From NCBI GenBank assembly GCA_023935145.1, contig CM043699.1:131386536-131450535 (forward strand): DNA of 64,000 bases, read 5' to 3'. This DNA is from Bretschneidera sinensis. Lineage: Eukaryota; Streptophyta; Magnoliopsida; Brassicales; Akaniaceae. A model generated the notes under the pieces. It did not search any database, was not told where the DNA came from, and saw only the letters and a program-made list of their open reading frames with translations. Position numbers and translations under genes: made by a program. The stretch's first letter is position 1. Each line of letters starts with the position of its first letter. Below are positions 13,166-25,639 of the stretch, one piece after another.

Positions 13166-13358
13166 GGTTTAAAGTCAATTTTAAGCTAATGTTTATTTTT
13201 AAAATTTGTAAAAAATTTTATCAAATCAAATTATTTATTAATTTAAATTTTAATTATTATTTAATAAAGTTTAATGGAGTTTGATTTGATTTGATTAAGT
13301 TTTTTTTGTAAATTTTTAAAAATAAGCATCGGTTTAAAATTAATTTTAAGTTCAATTA
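13166..13358. mobile_element. Palindromic AT-rich MITE between the first two genes
   Basis: The left arm, from gggtttaaagtcaattttaa (about 13166) to aaaatttgtaaaaaa (about 13215), pairs with the right arm tttttttgtaaatttttaaa to aattttaagttcaa (about 13300-13355). Arms of roughly 45-50 bases surround a loop of about 90 bases. There is no open frame. This is the typical build of an inverted-repeat MITE. Confidence 0.55.
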
Positions 13359-13829
13359 AATGAATCTATATAATTAGCGGAGTTCTCCTGTTATGTATGG
13401 ATTAAAAAAATTACAAATTAAAATAATTTTTTTTAAATAACTTATTTGTGACAATAGAAATGACAATGCAACTGCTATTAATTTGAGCATTAAACAAAAT
13501 TGATTTTTTTAAGAAGAACCATGTTATTGAAATTAGCCATTAATTATTATCCATGAACACAAAATGGCAATGTATCACCATGTGATTATGGCTATCAACT
13601 TAAATTGTGCCGTTATTCTCACGTGCATTCACATGTTACCATGTCATGATCGAAGATTGATAGCAGCCATAAAATTTTCCATTTTCCACGAGGCAAGTTT
13701 CAAGTTTGGCATTGATAATAAAATAAAATAAAAGTTGTTTGGCAAATTCTCACACCAAATCGCAACCGTCCATCAAGCATAAATCATGGAATCGCAAAAT
13801 AAATCCCGTTAGTCCATGTTTTTTATTGC

Positions 13830-13858
13830 CACGTGCACCACCCCCCTTGACCGTTGAC
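13830..13858. promoter_or_regulatory. G-box plus two W-box cores before the EamA gene
   Basis: CACGTG is at 13830-13835, TTGACC at 13847-13852 and TTGAC at 13854-13858, about 165-190 bp before the ATG at 14023. These are known binding cores of bZIP/bHLH and WRKY factors respectively. Function is inferred from sequence only. Confidence 0.4.
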
Positions 13859-14022
13859 GCTTCACTTTCAACGAACTTCCATTAAACCATCTCTTTTCTT
13901 TCCCCCTCTCTCGATGAACGCTAGGCTAATGTTCTGTCTGCACTAGTTATTCTCTCAGAATTCGACCGTATAGAGACCTGCAGTCCAGGGTAATTTGTTC
14001 TCTGTTTTGCTTGTGTTAAAAG

Positions 14023-17000
14023 ATGGGACCATCTGCAGAGACGAGGAGCGACGGCGATCTCGCGCTGGAGCTGATCGTTTGCGACGGATCAGCATCGGCA
14101 GTTGATGGCGGCTCATCAGCCTCGGCAGCCGATAGCGGATCAGCATCATCAGCCTCTGACGAGATCACTCCTTTATTGACCCAGGCTGAGAGGCCTAAGA
14201 TCAACATCTTCTCTGTCTCTTACTCTCGAAGAAAACCTACGGTAAAGACTTTATGTTTTTTAAATGTATTATTACTCGATCTGTATTTTCTATTTACTGT
14301 AATATTTTTATGGTTTTCTGAGTTTAGATGGTTGTTTATCCTACTTCCTACAGGATTACAATTTTCAATAATTAGTCCTAGTCGGTTTACAATTAGTATT
14401 TTTAAATAAAACCTTTATTTTCTTTTCCTATTCTGTTCAGGATTGGGATTTCAATTACTTAGGGATGTTAATTCGCCCTTTTTCATGTTTAACCGAGACC
14501 GTATCCCTTTTAAGTGGGTATGGATAGAATTAACAGGTTTCGGAATCAGATAGAATGGTAGCTAAACGGTGGATGGATTTCGCGGATAACCTATTCGATG
14601 CCATTCCTAAGTAAATAGGATGGAAATTCTCAGTTTTCGCGGTTAACATAAGATATAGACTAGTAACGGCAGAGGACATTGAAATTTAGAGAGAAGATTC
14701 AAGACAAAAATATTTGAAGAAAAGGGAGCAACAGAAGCTGGAGGAACTCAAACATAAGATAGAAGATGAACAATCTCTCTTTAATGGTGTGAGGGTCACT
14801 AAAAGATGAACAATCTCTCGTTCAGATACTTTCAATTATTTGGTTTAGTGGCTTACAATCTGTCCAAGTTTAAATAATGAAGCCAAAAGCAAAGATCTGA
14901 GTAAACAGCTTGGTTGCTATGATGTGTTTGCAGGACCAACTAGAAATAGCAACAGAATCAGAGATATCTCCAGTAACTCAGTTTATTTTGTGGGTATGGA
15001 GTGGATCCAGATACTCTGGTCTGCTGTGCATGGCCTTGTCATCAACCATCTACTTTGTCATGGAAGCTTTTTCTGATCTTTTCTCTGGTTAGTAAATTAT
15101 CTACTCTCTGCTGACTGACACTGATTATGAGGCTTATCATGTAAGCCACTTGATTGGTGGATTTATGCAAGAAGTGAAGTGGAGAAGCATTCATTATTGT
15201 TCATCATTTCATGCATCTCATATTATGGTTTAATTTAAATATTTTGCAGTTGTCCTCCTTTTTCAAGCATCTTATGGGTGTATGTCATACACTCATACCA
15301 TGAAAAATTTAAGATTAAATTATATAGAACAAATTTGATATCATTTAATTGGTTTAACATGTCAATTGAGGGTTAAGATTAGCATCTTGCGTGATGTTTA
15401 AGAACAAAAATAACACATTAAAGTTGCAAATCAGGGCTAGTGTGTAAGCCGTTCAAAGCTCACCATGTAGCTAACTTTTTTTTTCTTCTCAATTTCAAAT
15501 TAGAACTTCTTTATTTTTTGGTATGTATGTCTTGGACCTTATGGAGTCTTTATATGATAGTAGTAAAAACCCTTGGGGCATGGCCCATCACAGCGGCGAG
15601 AGGACTTATTTAGTGTTTTGTGACTTTGTAAAAAGATCTGATATCGTCGTTAGCATGACAGTTGAAGGAGAGTAGCAATTAACAGCGCAACTGGAGATAA
15701 TGTTTATGATCTATCATAGTTATTCGTTTATGGATATGCTGAATGTAGATGTTGTGTTTTTTCTTCTCAAAACTTATTCATACCTTTTTCAAAGATTCTG
15801 GCTATCATGTACCGTAGACTTAGTATTATTTCTCCAAATGATCTTTTATTAGCTATATCTCAGGTTTACAGGTGATTTTGATGCCTTTTCTGCCTTCATT
15901 TTGTAATGGCAGTTCAGTCAATTCCTTTATATGAGACTGCATTTACAAGATGTACAGTTATCGTGTTACTGTCATATTTGTGGTTGAGACGAAGTGGGCA
16001 ACCAATTTTTGGGCCAACACATGCTAGGAATCTTTTGGTTTCAAGATCCCTTGTGGGATATGTCTCACTGTTGAGTTTTGTTTATAGGTAAGTTTCACTC
16101 ATATGCTTTCTATTCTGCATCTAGTTACAGCTTACTTTCATCATCAGTTAAAACTTGTACACTTTGGAATAGTTCTTATCATCTCATTTGAGAATTTCAG
16201 TGTGATCTACTGATCATCTCTTCCTAGAGATGTAGTGCATCTAATTGGTAGGTCACATATTCGTTGACGTGTCTTCAATAATGATACTTTCCTACGCCAG
16301 GCACTTTAGATCAAAGTGGATGGACTAGCCACTAATTGAATCATGTAGCTGCTGACAGCATTTGTTGCCAGTGACTATCTTGTATACATGCCAATTATGG
16401 CTTTCTCACCCATATCCATGTAGTTATATGATTTCATATGAACCAGTCAAAACATAGTTCCAGTTAGAAATAAATTACATGGAACCCTAGATTATGGGCT
16501 ACATTAACATAAATATGGATTCTTACGGTACTCGACATAAATGGCCTGGGGTATGGTTGCACTGTTTTGTATAATGGTTTATAGATCATTAATGATCTAC
16601 TTTTACCTACTTCCAGTTATGTTGCACTCTTTATCTTGTTACGCTTCCATGTCTTTCAGCTTTTATGCTTTACCTTTGTCCATTCTTTGCCATTACCGCC
16701 CCTTCCCACTCACATGTGCCCTCTTCTCTCCATAAGAGGAGGGGGTGGGGGTGGGCTGTGAGAAGGAGTTGCCTTCTCTGCTGTGCTTGGAAAAATTTTC
16801 AACAGAAGTTTGTGAGCTGTTCAGTTTTGTGCTTGATTAAAGTAAATACTGTAACAACCAATGATTTTGCTCTATATTCTTTTCAGCATTCAAAGGTTAC
16901 CTCTGCCTCAGGCAATTGTATTGAGCTTCACAACTCCAATTATGGCTTCAGTTGCGGCAAGAATCATTTTACATGAGAAGTTGAAAATTATGGATATCGG

Positions 17001-20000
17001 AGGTCTGGAAACATTATCCTACTTCTCTCTTTGCTCTTGTTATAGAAGTTGAACTACCTTTTATTAATAGGTTGTGACTGCTTTTTTTCATTTTCTAGGT
17101 CTTACTTGCAGTTTTTTTGGTGTGCTCTTCATTTTCCGACAGATACTTACTACACAAGGTACAGAAGTGAGTTAACAAACCATTTTGTACTTGGCATGAA
17201 TGCTATGAATGTGTTAGCAATTGGACTATAGTAAGAATTTTAATGTAGTTCTGTTGTTCTATTTTTTCAATAGCAATAATAGTAGGCCGTGTTGGTGTCG
17301 CAAAAGAATGAACCTTAATTTTTGGTTTAGTGGGCATTCTTTTGTTAATGAGGAAGAGCTCTTAGAGTTTTTGGCTTGTAAATGACCTTGTAGAGTGGGT
17401 TAGCACCTCTTGGTGCTTCTTTTATTTTTGATAAGCAAAAAATTTATTAAAAAGCACCAAGAAAGTGCACCACAAAGCCAAAGGCTAATTACTCATTATT
17501 TACAAAGTAATTTCCTCTAACCCAAAAATTATGAGTATTGAACCAACTCTCTCTTATATTTACAATTGAACTTTCAAAACTTTCGAAGGCCCTTCGATTC
17601 CTTCCTCTCCACACAATCCACCAAATCGAGTGAAGAATTAAAACTAAGGCCTTTTTGACCTCCTTGGAAGCTTTAACACCACTCCAAGCCTCAATTTCAT
17701 CTCTCATAGAACCCGCCATCACTCAAGAGACTCTCACAATTCTATAAGCCATTTCCCACAAGCTTTTAACAAAAGAGCATTCCACCAAAAGATGAAAAAC
17801 AGATTCAGCCTTCACTTTGCACATATAGCATCTGTTGACCATTATATCCTCCCTCATTTGAAGATTGTCGATAGTAAGAATTCTATCCCAAGAGACCTCC
17901 CATACAAAAAACAAACTTTAATGGGAGCCTGAACACGCCAAATTGCCTTCCAAGGAAAATAAGGAAGCTCACTAGTGAGGCTTTTATCAATAAGAGTATT
18001 CTAAAAATCTTTTACCAAGAACCTTTTATCCGGTCTTAGTTTTCATCTTATCTCATCCTCCCTCCCTACCGCAATCTTAGAAGAATAAAGGGTGTCCAAA
18101 AACGCCGCAACTTCCCAATCTTGAACATTACAAACAAAAGGCACAACCCAAGATACTCCTTGGTTGATCAATGAAAAACAAGAGCTAATCCGAGCTTCTT
18201 TATCTCTCATCAAGTTAAAAATACATGAAAATCTATCATTTAAAAGGGTATTCCCACACCAAGTGTCGAACCAAAGCCTAGTCTTCGCTCCATTGCCCAC
18301 CAAAATCTCAGCATAATTCCAAAACTCCTCCCAACCTTTCCTAATAAATTTCGATACTCCTACTCCATAAGGTCCCCAAGGCTCCTTGGACATCCAACCA
18401 TCAAGATCCATTCCGAATTTTGCCTCCACCACATTCGTCCACAAGTGATCTTCCTCAACAGTAAGAGCCTTATTGAGCAATGATCTTCTTTTATTTTTAT
18501 ATGAATATACTTTATTTATAAAAAAAAATAGCAATAATAGTAGGGCATCTTACTTCTCGTTGTTGCCATTTCATGCGCTATTCATATATGAGATTGAGCG
18601 GTTGAGTGCGTACTATGATCACTATATTATTTTTCTGGGTAAATTGATCTTAGGCAGTCTGCCAAGCATTAAGCCATCTCTTCTCTTCTTTCTCTTTACT
18701 CCTCTCTTTCATCTTTTTCTTTTTTATCCTTTTCCTTGTCTCTGCCTACATCTGTTTGCTACCGCAGTCCTTGACCAACCCTCCTGGGTGTGATCATAGA
18801 CCCCTGCCCGCTGGAGAACCAATGCGAGGAAGGACCAGTAAACGGCCCACAGAACATGGACCCTTCCTTAGAGGGTCCATTGTGGGGCCCGCAGACGTCC
18901 TTCAAGGTGGGTCGAACCATAGCCCGACCTCAGCCCCGTCGAGGGCACATTGTATTAAGCATTGGCTTTGTTAGATTGGGATCTTTTAAACTATTTCAAG
19001 TTCTTTGTTTTACAACCAATTCTTGATCTCAAGTTGAAGAGTTAATGAACTCAAGACAATTTAATTTCCATTAACCTTGACGTCCCATTCATTTCTTGAA
19101 CTGAACTTGCTTCTGTGTTGGAATCCATACTTGATGATGGGTAAACTTGACATTTGTCTGATGTCGTTGCTGCATTTATTTCTTACACCCATATATACTT
19201 ACTGTGAAGTTGAGGTGGTATGTTCTCAGTTGTGGCACAATTTCCATGGAGAACTCTGGAAGACATTATTGTATAACTGAAAGACGTGGTAATGCATTAG
19301 TAATGGTTCCTTTTAGTGAATATTGTGAAACTACTACATCAAATAACCTGTCGGGTTCCTTGATAGTAAGTAGATCTATTTTTGCATTAGATATGGCCCT
19401 GCTGTAAAGAATAAAACACCCATTCTTTAGTTTTTCTTTGTCCTTTGATGGACTCTTTATTTATTTATATTTATGTGTAGCAGGTTACAATCTATTTAAA
19501 TGCCTTTCGTGCATACTTAAATGTGAACAGTGGTAGTAATTGTACTTTTGACTCTTCCTAGAATTGTGCATTTCCTATTATGGACTCATGCAGAGTTCTT
19601 TTCTTTTTCTTTTCTCTGGGTTTTGGCATTGGGATTAATTAAAGCCAGGGAAGCAACGAATGCAAATTTTAAGGGAAGCCACCACATTATTGCAGTCTTG
19701 GCTGGTCTATTTTCATCAGTAACTGGCGGAATCAGCTATTGTCTTATTAAGGCCGGAGCAAAGGCATCAGATCAACCAGTGTAAGATACTAAGATTAATG
19801 ACTTGCTTTGTTTGGTACAACAAAACATGTCATTGGCCAAAGTGAAAATAGTGGTTTTTTTTTCTTTTTGCCTTATGCAATTAAAGCTGCAATTTCTATT
19901 ATTTGGCAGCAATTTTGCGAGTCTTTATTCTTCTATTTACCTGCTATTGTGATAGAAATCTTCTTTTTCTCCATCAGACTACTAAAGCTCGAAGTAAATG

Positions 20001-22381
20001 AAATGCTCTTCTTTCAGGCTCACGGTTTTTTCATTTGGCGTAGTGGCTAGCCCAGCTGCAGTTATGTGTCTATTTGCCTTTGAGGTAAGTTCCACTGCAT
20101 GGTCAATGTACACTGTCGAGCAAAATAAAAAAATATCTAGCACTAGTGTTATAATGTCAGAAAGCTATGTACTTCCTCTAGGTAGTTTGTATTGCTGATT
20201 ACCAAATACTCTCCAATCGTTTGAAATTTTATGATGGACTTTGTGGCCTGGAATCTCTGGCATACTATTGAACACATAGAAACTTAAACAATTAAGTCAA
20301 TATGAAAAATTCTTTGTATAGCTCAAAAGACCTCAGTCAACTAAGAAATTTGCTGAAAGTTTCCCAGTGCTTTTGAGTATCGACTATCAAGAGTCAAAAG
20401 ATGATCTGTTAAGCATATTATGGTCATTGATCCAGTTTTTACTAAATGTTAGAGATTCTGCTGAGAGTCAGAAACTTTTTTTGTTGTTATTCTTTGCATC
20501 TGCTGTCTTCCTTGGTATATGATTATGATTGTTTTGGGTGTTAATGAAATTTACTTTTATGATGCAGGAATTTATGCTGCCAGGCTTTTATTCACTTTTT
20601 CTTATGCTTGTACTTGGTGTTCTGGCATTTCTTGCTGAGGTGCGGTGTACAGTCTATGGTCCAATAATTATTTCACTGAAGCACATGGTTCTTTTTCTTT
20701 GGTACCATACTTTAACGCCATATGGACTTCTGAAAATGTGTGCTCCATAGCAGGTTTTTTTGGCACGCGGACTTCAGCTTGAGAAAACCAGCAAAGTTTC
20801 AAATGTCCTGTATATTGAGGTTTCATCTTGCTCTTTCTCTCTCTCTTTGTCCCTTGTGGCATCTAAGTTAATTAGGAATATGGAAACATAGTGGTATAAT
20901 TATTTATCATTCTTGGTAGTAAAGTGATATTTAACCTTGTTGCTGACTAGTGACTGCCTTAAACCAGCCTAATTCTTTAGCGTTTCTTACATCCCTTCTT
21001 TACTTCCCCTAAGCTATGGATGCTTTTTTTTCCCTATAAGTACGCTAAGCTGTGGATGTTGCCATCCAAACACAGATCAAGGCTTGCACGTCTTGGCCAT
21101 TCTCCTTGGCATCAATGTATTGTAGATGCCTTCTCTTCCTACTGTTGGGCATATCAACTCGATTGTAGGGCCCATCATGCTAACGAAGAAATGAAGTGCA
21201 TAGCACTGATTTGCCTTGTTTCTTCCTGTTGCTCACTTTAGCCTTTTGCCTTTATTTTAAACTTTAAGCAGCTCATTCAAGACATTTAACGCATTTTGTT
21301 CTGGACCATCATTATGTGCGATATGTTGAACAAGAAAGCACCTAGGGCCCCCACCGTTCTTTCTCAATTTATCGTTGCTTGATTTGGCATTAGATTGCTT
21401 AAAGAGTGCCCACAAGGCAACAACATAGAACCCCTTCTGTGGGCTTCCCATCATTGCTATGGTCCCTTTTGGACTCCTTTTGCTAATTAACTTTAAGGAA
21501 ACCATCATGTTTCTCAGCCTCTGCCATTGTTAATGCCTTCCTCTACATTTCATGCAGCATACCCATCAAAGTGTAGAATGTCATCTTCTCCTGCATGTCT
21601 TGTATCTCTAGGAGTAGAAAATTTATTTACATAATTTATATGATTCTTACAGCTAAAATTTAAACTAATTACCAAGCACTGGGGCTGGGACGGGTGTGTG
21701 TTTGTGATAATATTATGTGCGGGTTTCATGCATTATTATATTTCCGTGTATTCTCGTGATGAGAGTCTTCTTTGTATACATTAATTGAAATATTACTCAT
21801 TGTTACAATTGAACAGTCATCAAATTAAATATCTGAGTGTTATATACTCTGAGACTCCACAAATGGCCTTCTTGCTCATTATCCTGTTAAATTCTGAAGA
21901 TAACTGTACTTAGCTAAGGAGGAGTTCAAAACAGTTATTCCATGGTAATTTGAACTGCCCTGCAGTCTGTCCCTTGAGAGAGCAATCTTGGCAAGCATGT
22001 CACTCTTTAATCTTCATGTTGTCCTTCAAAATCTCACTAGGTTTTCAGCATACATCACTTACCTGTGCTCATCATCTATCAGATAGTTTTGTATGTGAAT
22101 TTTTATTGCCTTCATATATTATGGAATGTGTACTTAGAAAATGGGCTTTCCAAAGTTTTTTCTTTCTTATATTATTTCTTCAAGGATTGTAAGTTGGTGC
22201 CTATCCCACTTATTTATAATCATTTGTTCTTTTATTTCTCTGTTAGGCTGCCTTATCACAGTTATGGGGCATTGGTTCAGCAAGAGTGGCTCCATCTTTT
22301 GGTCGTCTTGTGGGATGTTTACTTATCTTAGTTTCTGTGTGTTGCACAATATATTTGGGACCTGATAAAGAGATGGAATGA
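14023..22381 (+). CDS. EamA/DMT-superfamily multi-pass transporter, 10 exons
   Basis: Exons: 14023-14241, 14934-15087, 15913-16087, 16887-17002, 17099-17158, 19594-19780 (or from 19633), 20018-20084, 20568-20639, 20754-20819, 22247-22381; 416 residues (403 with the later start of exon 6). It is a drug/metabolite-family membrane transporter of the SLC35G-like EamA type, with ten predicted spans in two EamA repeats (about 90-240 and 265-410). Landmarks are LPLPQAIVLSFTTPIMAS in exon 4, CLIKAGAKASDQPV in exon 6 and ARGLQLEKTSKVSNVLYIE in exon 9. The substrate is unknown. The first 45 residues are a low-complexity Ser/Ala/Gly/Asp stretch followed by DEITPLL (46-52), an acidic dileucine-type signal that suggests tonoplast or endosomal sorting. 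The start of exon 6 is doubtful: the family-expected boundary lacks AG. The long intron 5 holds a LINE fragment. Confidence 0.82.
17270..18544 (-). mobile_element. LINE (non-LTR retrotransposon) fragment with 17-bp target-site duplication
   Basis: A 1241-bp insertion (17287-18527) is flanked by a perfect 17-bp direct repeat, atagcaataatagtagg, at 17270-17286 and 18528-18544. The body carries antisense LINE reverse-transcriptase C-terminal coding sequence. An A-run abuts the right duplication. At 17408-17418 and 17452-17462 an 11-bp inverted repeat (tcttggtgctt/aagcaccaaga) joins two opposed copies of the element's 3' tail. It sits in intron 5 of the EamA gene. Confidence 0.85.
17489..18534 (-). 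pseudogene. Broken LINE reverse-transcriptase C-terminus (zf-RVT region)
   Basis: On the minus strand, 18534-18043 encodes a typical plant LINE segment (GNGAKTRLWFDTWCGNTLL, then RDKEARISSCF). After a frame change, 17914-17723 encodes the zinc-binding region with Cys-x2-Cys and a later His-x4-Cys (RCYMCK, FHLLVEC), and after one in-frame stop 17722-17489 continues (SIWWIVWRGRNRRAFE). The upstream endonuclease and polymerase core are absent, so the copy is 5'-truncated and dead. Confidence 0.85.
18780..18955. other. GC-rich island inside intron 5 of the EamA gene
   Basis: The base composition is sharply richer in G and C than the flanking intron, with blocks such as tggggcccgcagacg and cagccccgtcgagggcaca. 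It includes a perfect 7-bp inverted repeat, ggaccct...agggtcc (about 18858-18878). No open frame resembles a known protein. It is probably a fragment of a mobile element of unknown class. Confidence 0.35.
21240..21620 (-). pseudogene. Decayed retrotransposon gag-like fragment in intron 9
   Basis: Minus-strand translation gives pieces like ALTMAEAEKHDG, followed by a basic stretch and GPRCFLVQHIAHNDGPEQNA, which resemble the end of plant Ty3-type gag proteins around the zinc knuckle (CFLCDGPHWARDCPKR-like). It is broken by stops and by loss of knuckle cysteines. The call rests on pattern memory and needs a profile search. Confidence 0.4.
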
Positions 22382-24500
22382 GTAACTTCCTCGTTCTTCT
22401 GTTTTGCAACGCATGTGGTTGGTAGTGCACATTTTGTTGTAATCAAACCTATTGATCATCAAAAGCTTAAATTCTATTCGGTTCCTTTTGCTTTCATCTC
22501 CCCTGGAAAGATGACATTTTATCTGTCTATTGCAGCTAATTGGTTTCAGCATTTATTACCCTCTTTCTTCTTTTGAATAGTAACAATGACAATTGGATGG
22601 AACTTCAGATTTGTCTCCACAAATTTGTGGGGGAAGTGTGACCACTAGATTAAAGGCCGGAGCCATGAATTTTTGTTACTCTTCTTGGTAAGTTTGTCGT
22701 TATATGATTTTTTTTTTCGAAGAAACTTAAAAGTTGTTTTTTTTTTTAAAAAAAAGATTGATACCACTGGAGTGTTACTTAGTTGTCTTTAAGTTCTTGA
22801 TATTTTTACATTGGTTTCTCTAAATGCTCGGGATTTAGAAGCTCTTAAAAGAAAGAAAAAAAAATAATTGTTATGATTGATTGAAGGGAAAAGTGAGGAA
22901 AGGAAATCGAGTTGAACATTTTTCTATCTTTTAGGAAAAAAGAAAAGTGAGGAAAAGAAACGTGAGATGGCTGATTTTTTTTTTTTATATATGTAAATCA
23001 TGATTTTTAATGTCAAAATGATTTGGATGGAAACTAAAATAGAATAACTTTTTAATTTTTTATTATTTTCTCATTTTTCTATCTCTATCGGTGTTTTAAA
23101 AGGCGTTAAGAGATGAGGCGGTTAGGTGTTTTTTTGTTGGGTGCTCGCTTAGGGTGTACGTTTTAAGTTTTTTAAAAAAACTTAAAATTTAAAAAAAAAA
23201 ATACATGTTAAAAACTCAAACTCATGATCTAATAAGTGTCATAAGTCTTATCCATTAAGTTAGTGTTCTTGTTGTGATATTATTATATTTCATAAATATT
23301 AATACATGTTATCTAATTTAATAATAATTATAAATTATTTAATTAATCACTTATAAATTACATCAGCATAGAAATATAAGTTATAGTTTATATAATTTAT
23401 ATATAAATATTTATAAAATTATAATTATTATTATAGAAAGTTAATAAAGTATTAAATTTTAATAAAAAATTAAAAATAAAATTGTTTTATTATTATAATT
23501 AATATTATTTTATAAAAAATTTAAAACACTTCAATAAATTTAAAAGATTTATATTTTAATTTTTTTTAAGACAAAACATTTCGTGTAACGACTGCGTCTC
23601 GTGAAACAGTTGTCTCTGCTAAACGAGAGGCGTTATTACTTTTTCTCTTTCTTTTTTATTCTTTCCATTTTTTGGCCTTTTACTCATCAAAGCATTTATG
23701 GGTATCAAGCCCAAGGTCGGAAAGTCATATCTAATGGACTAGTCTAAGCGAAGCCTATTTAATAGACTCCAGATCAAAGCTGAATGGACTGAAGCTGGCT
23801 TGTCAGAGCCTATTAGTAGATCCAAACTTGACTCATTGAAGCTTATGCAATGGGTCAACCAACTCTCTGACACTAGATTTAAATTTAATGTAGAAGGATG
23901 CAATTATATTTATAGAATGAGGTAATGGTTAATATAATGTGGTAATTGAGCCAAATTAAGGGTAGTAGTAATTAAATAGCAAAAATTCGTATTCCCAATT
24001 TCCCACTGTAATAAGGTAAAATTAGCTCCAAAAAAACTCTCCTAGAAAGTGCAGGTGCCCTTTATGATTTCATACCGAGTGTAAATTAACCTATTAATGG
24101 TCTAATCTGCGATTTTATTTTTTTTGAGTTTTTCTTTATATATGTAAAAAAGACAGACATATATTCAAAAATTAATCTCATCTCCGAAAAAAAAACAAAA
24201 ATATGGAAAATGATTATCTGGTGAGGCAATTTTATCTTTGCTGCAACAAAGTCTAGTTTATAGCAAAAAAAAATTTGGATGTTTCATATTTAAATTATTG
24301 GGTGTAAATCAGTTAAAAATTTTATTGAAAATTTTAAATTTTTTTATTAATAATGTTAATATAAATACAAAGCTCAAAAATTAATATTATTGATAAATTT
24401 TTTAAATTTATAAATAAAATCTTCAAATGATTAAATGGTTTATCTCAAACAAACCAAAATTCATCCTGGCAAAACGGTTTGTGTAGATTCATTAATGGAG
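22382..24500. other. AT-rich spacer, first part, after the EamA gene
   Basis: Begins with the EamA 3' UTR. From about 23088 (aaaaggcgttaagagatgaggcgg) to about 23640 (aaacgagaggcgttatt) the two GC-richer ends contain the same GGCGTT/GAGGCG words around an AT-rich core, suggesting a degenerate non-autonomous element. At 24300-24450 there is an imperfect AT-rich inverted repeat. No gene could be supported. Confidence 0.45.
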
Positions 24501-25639
24501 AGAGGTTGACAACTCAGTCCAAAAAGCAAAACATATCAAAATTTTCTGCAAATCTTTATTCCACCAACCTGACTTTATTCCATAAACTATTTAAACGATA
24601 AGTTTCTTCAATAACTGCTGGTGTCAAGAAAAAGCAACTACTCCCCTTACTTGTTTTACGACACGTGTCTTCCATATGAAGCGAGTATTCTTGTATACAC
24701 AATTGAGGAGAGTACATATATTACTCCAGATGCAGCATTTATTCCCCGAACAGGGAACATTTGGGAGAATTTCCTGCACACGAACTGTGCAAGCATTAAA
24801 CGTTAGGGAGAATTTGAATAAGCCCTGGAAATTATAACTAATTACATAAATGACCACCACCAGCTAATTAAGGGTATTTTCGGGATTACTACATATTAGA
24901 CGTAAGAAGAAGGGATTTGTGTAACTTCTTGGGTCAGGCAGTGTATCGAAAAGCGGGTTTTTTGGATCGGTGGTGTTTGGATGCCAACTTAAGTTATTCC
25001 AATATCATTAAAATATTTGAAGTTTGATTTAATAATTCAACAATTAACTGGCAGATTCTTTTTTTTTTTTTAATTTTGGTTACATCGAACATAAATCTCT
25101 TTTTTTGATTTGTGTTGATTGAGATTTTAAAAAATTATCAATCAAATTTTAAAAAATTTGTATAGAAGCAACCAAGAATTTTATTTCTTCTCCAATTTCT
25201 TTTGATTATTTTACATTAGCTTACAGACTAGTTATACTAAAGTGGAACTTCAAACTGTTTCTTTTTAGTTCTGTCCATTTGGTGTTCTTAGGCTTCATTA
25301 ATAGACTTTGACAAATTTTTTTTTTTTGCATTTGATGGACCAAGTTATGATCTTCAAGCTCGAAGTTTAAAATTTTTATTAAGGCAACCAATTATAGTAT
25401 TGTTTGTCTAATTTTTTAAATGGTTTTAATTTTCAAAAAATAAAAATTAATTCAAACTTAAAAATAAATAATTTCTGAGAATCATCATAAATGAAAAATA
25501 TATTCTAAAAGTTGGATTTTTTTAACCATTTTCTAGTTTGATAGTTCTCTTAATAGAACTTTTACCAAATTATTGAATTTTAAAATCACTTTCAAGCTTT
25601 AACTCTCAATAACTAAAATCGTGATTAGGATAAACGGTA

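Larger units (their letters stand above)
12821..14022. other. Spacer between the glucose transporter and EamA genes
   Basis: Holds the 3' UTR of the glucose transporter gene, two small repeats (12990-13131 and 13166-13358) and the promoter of the next gene. No further coding region was found. Close to the downstream gene are a G-box (13830-13835) and two W-box cores. Confidence 0.6.

Noticed and set aside
24621..24860. Overlapping frames on both strands
   Set aside because: Short, mutually overlapping and without family resemblance. The region reads as ordinary spacer.
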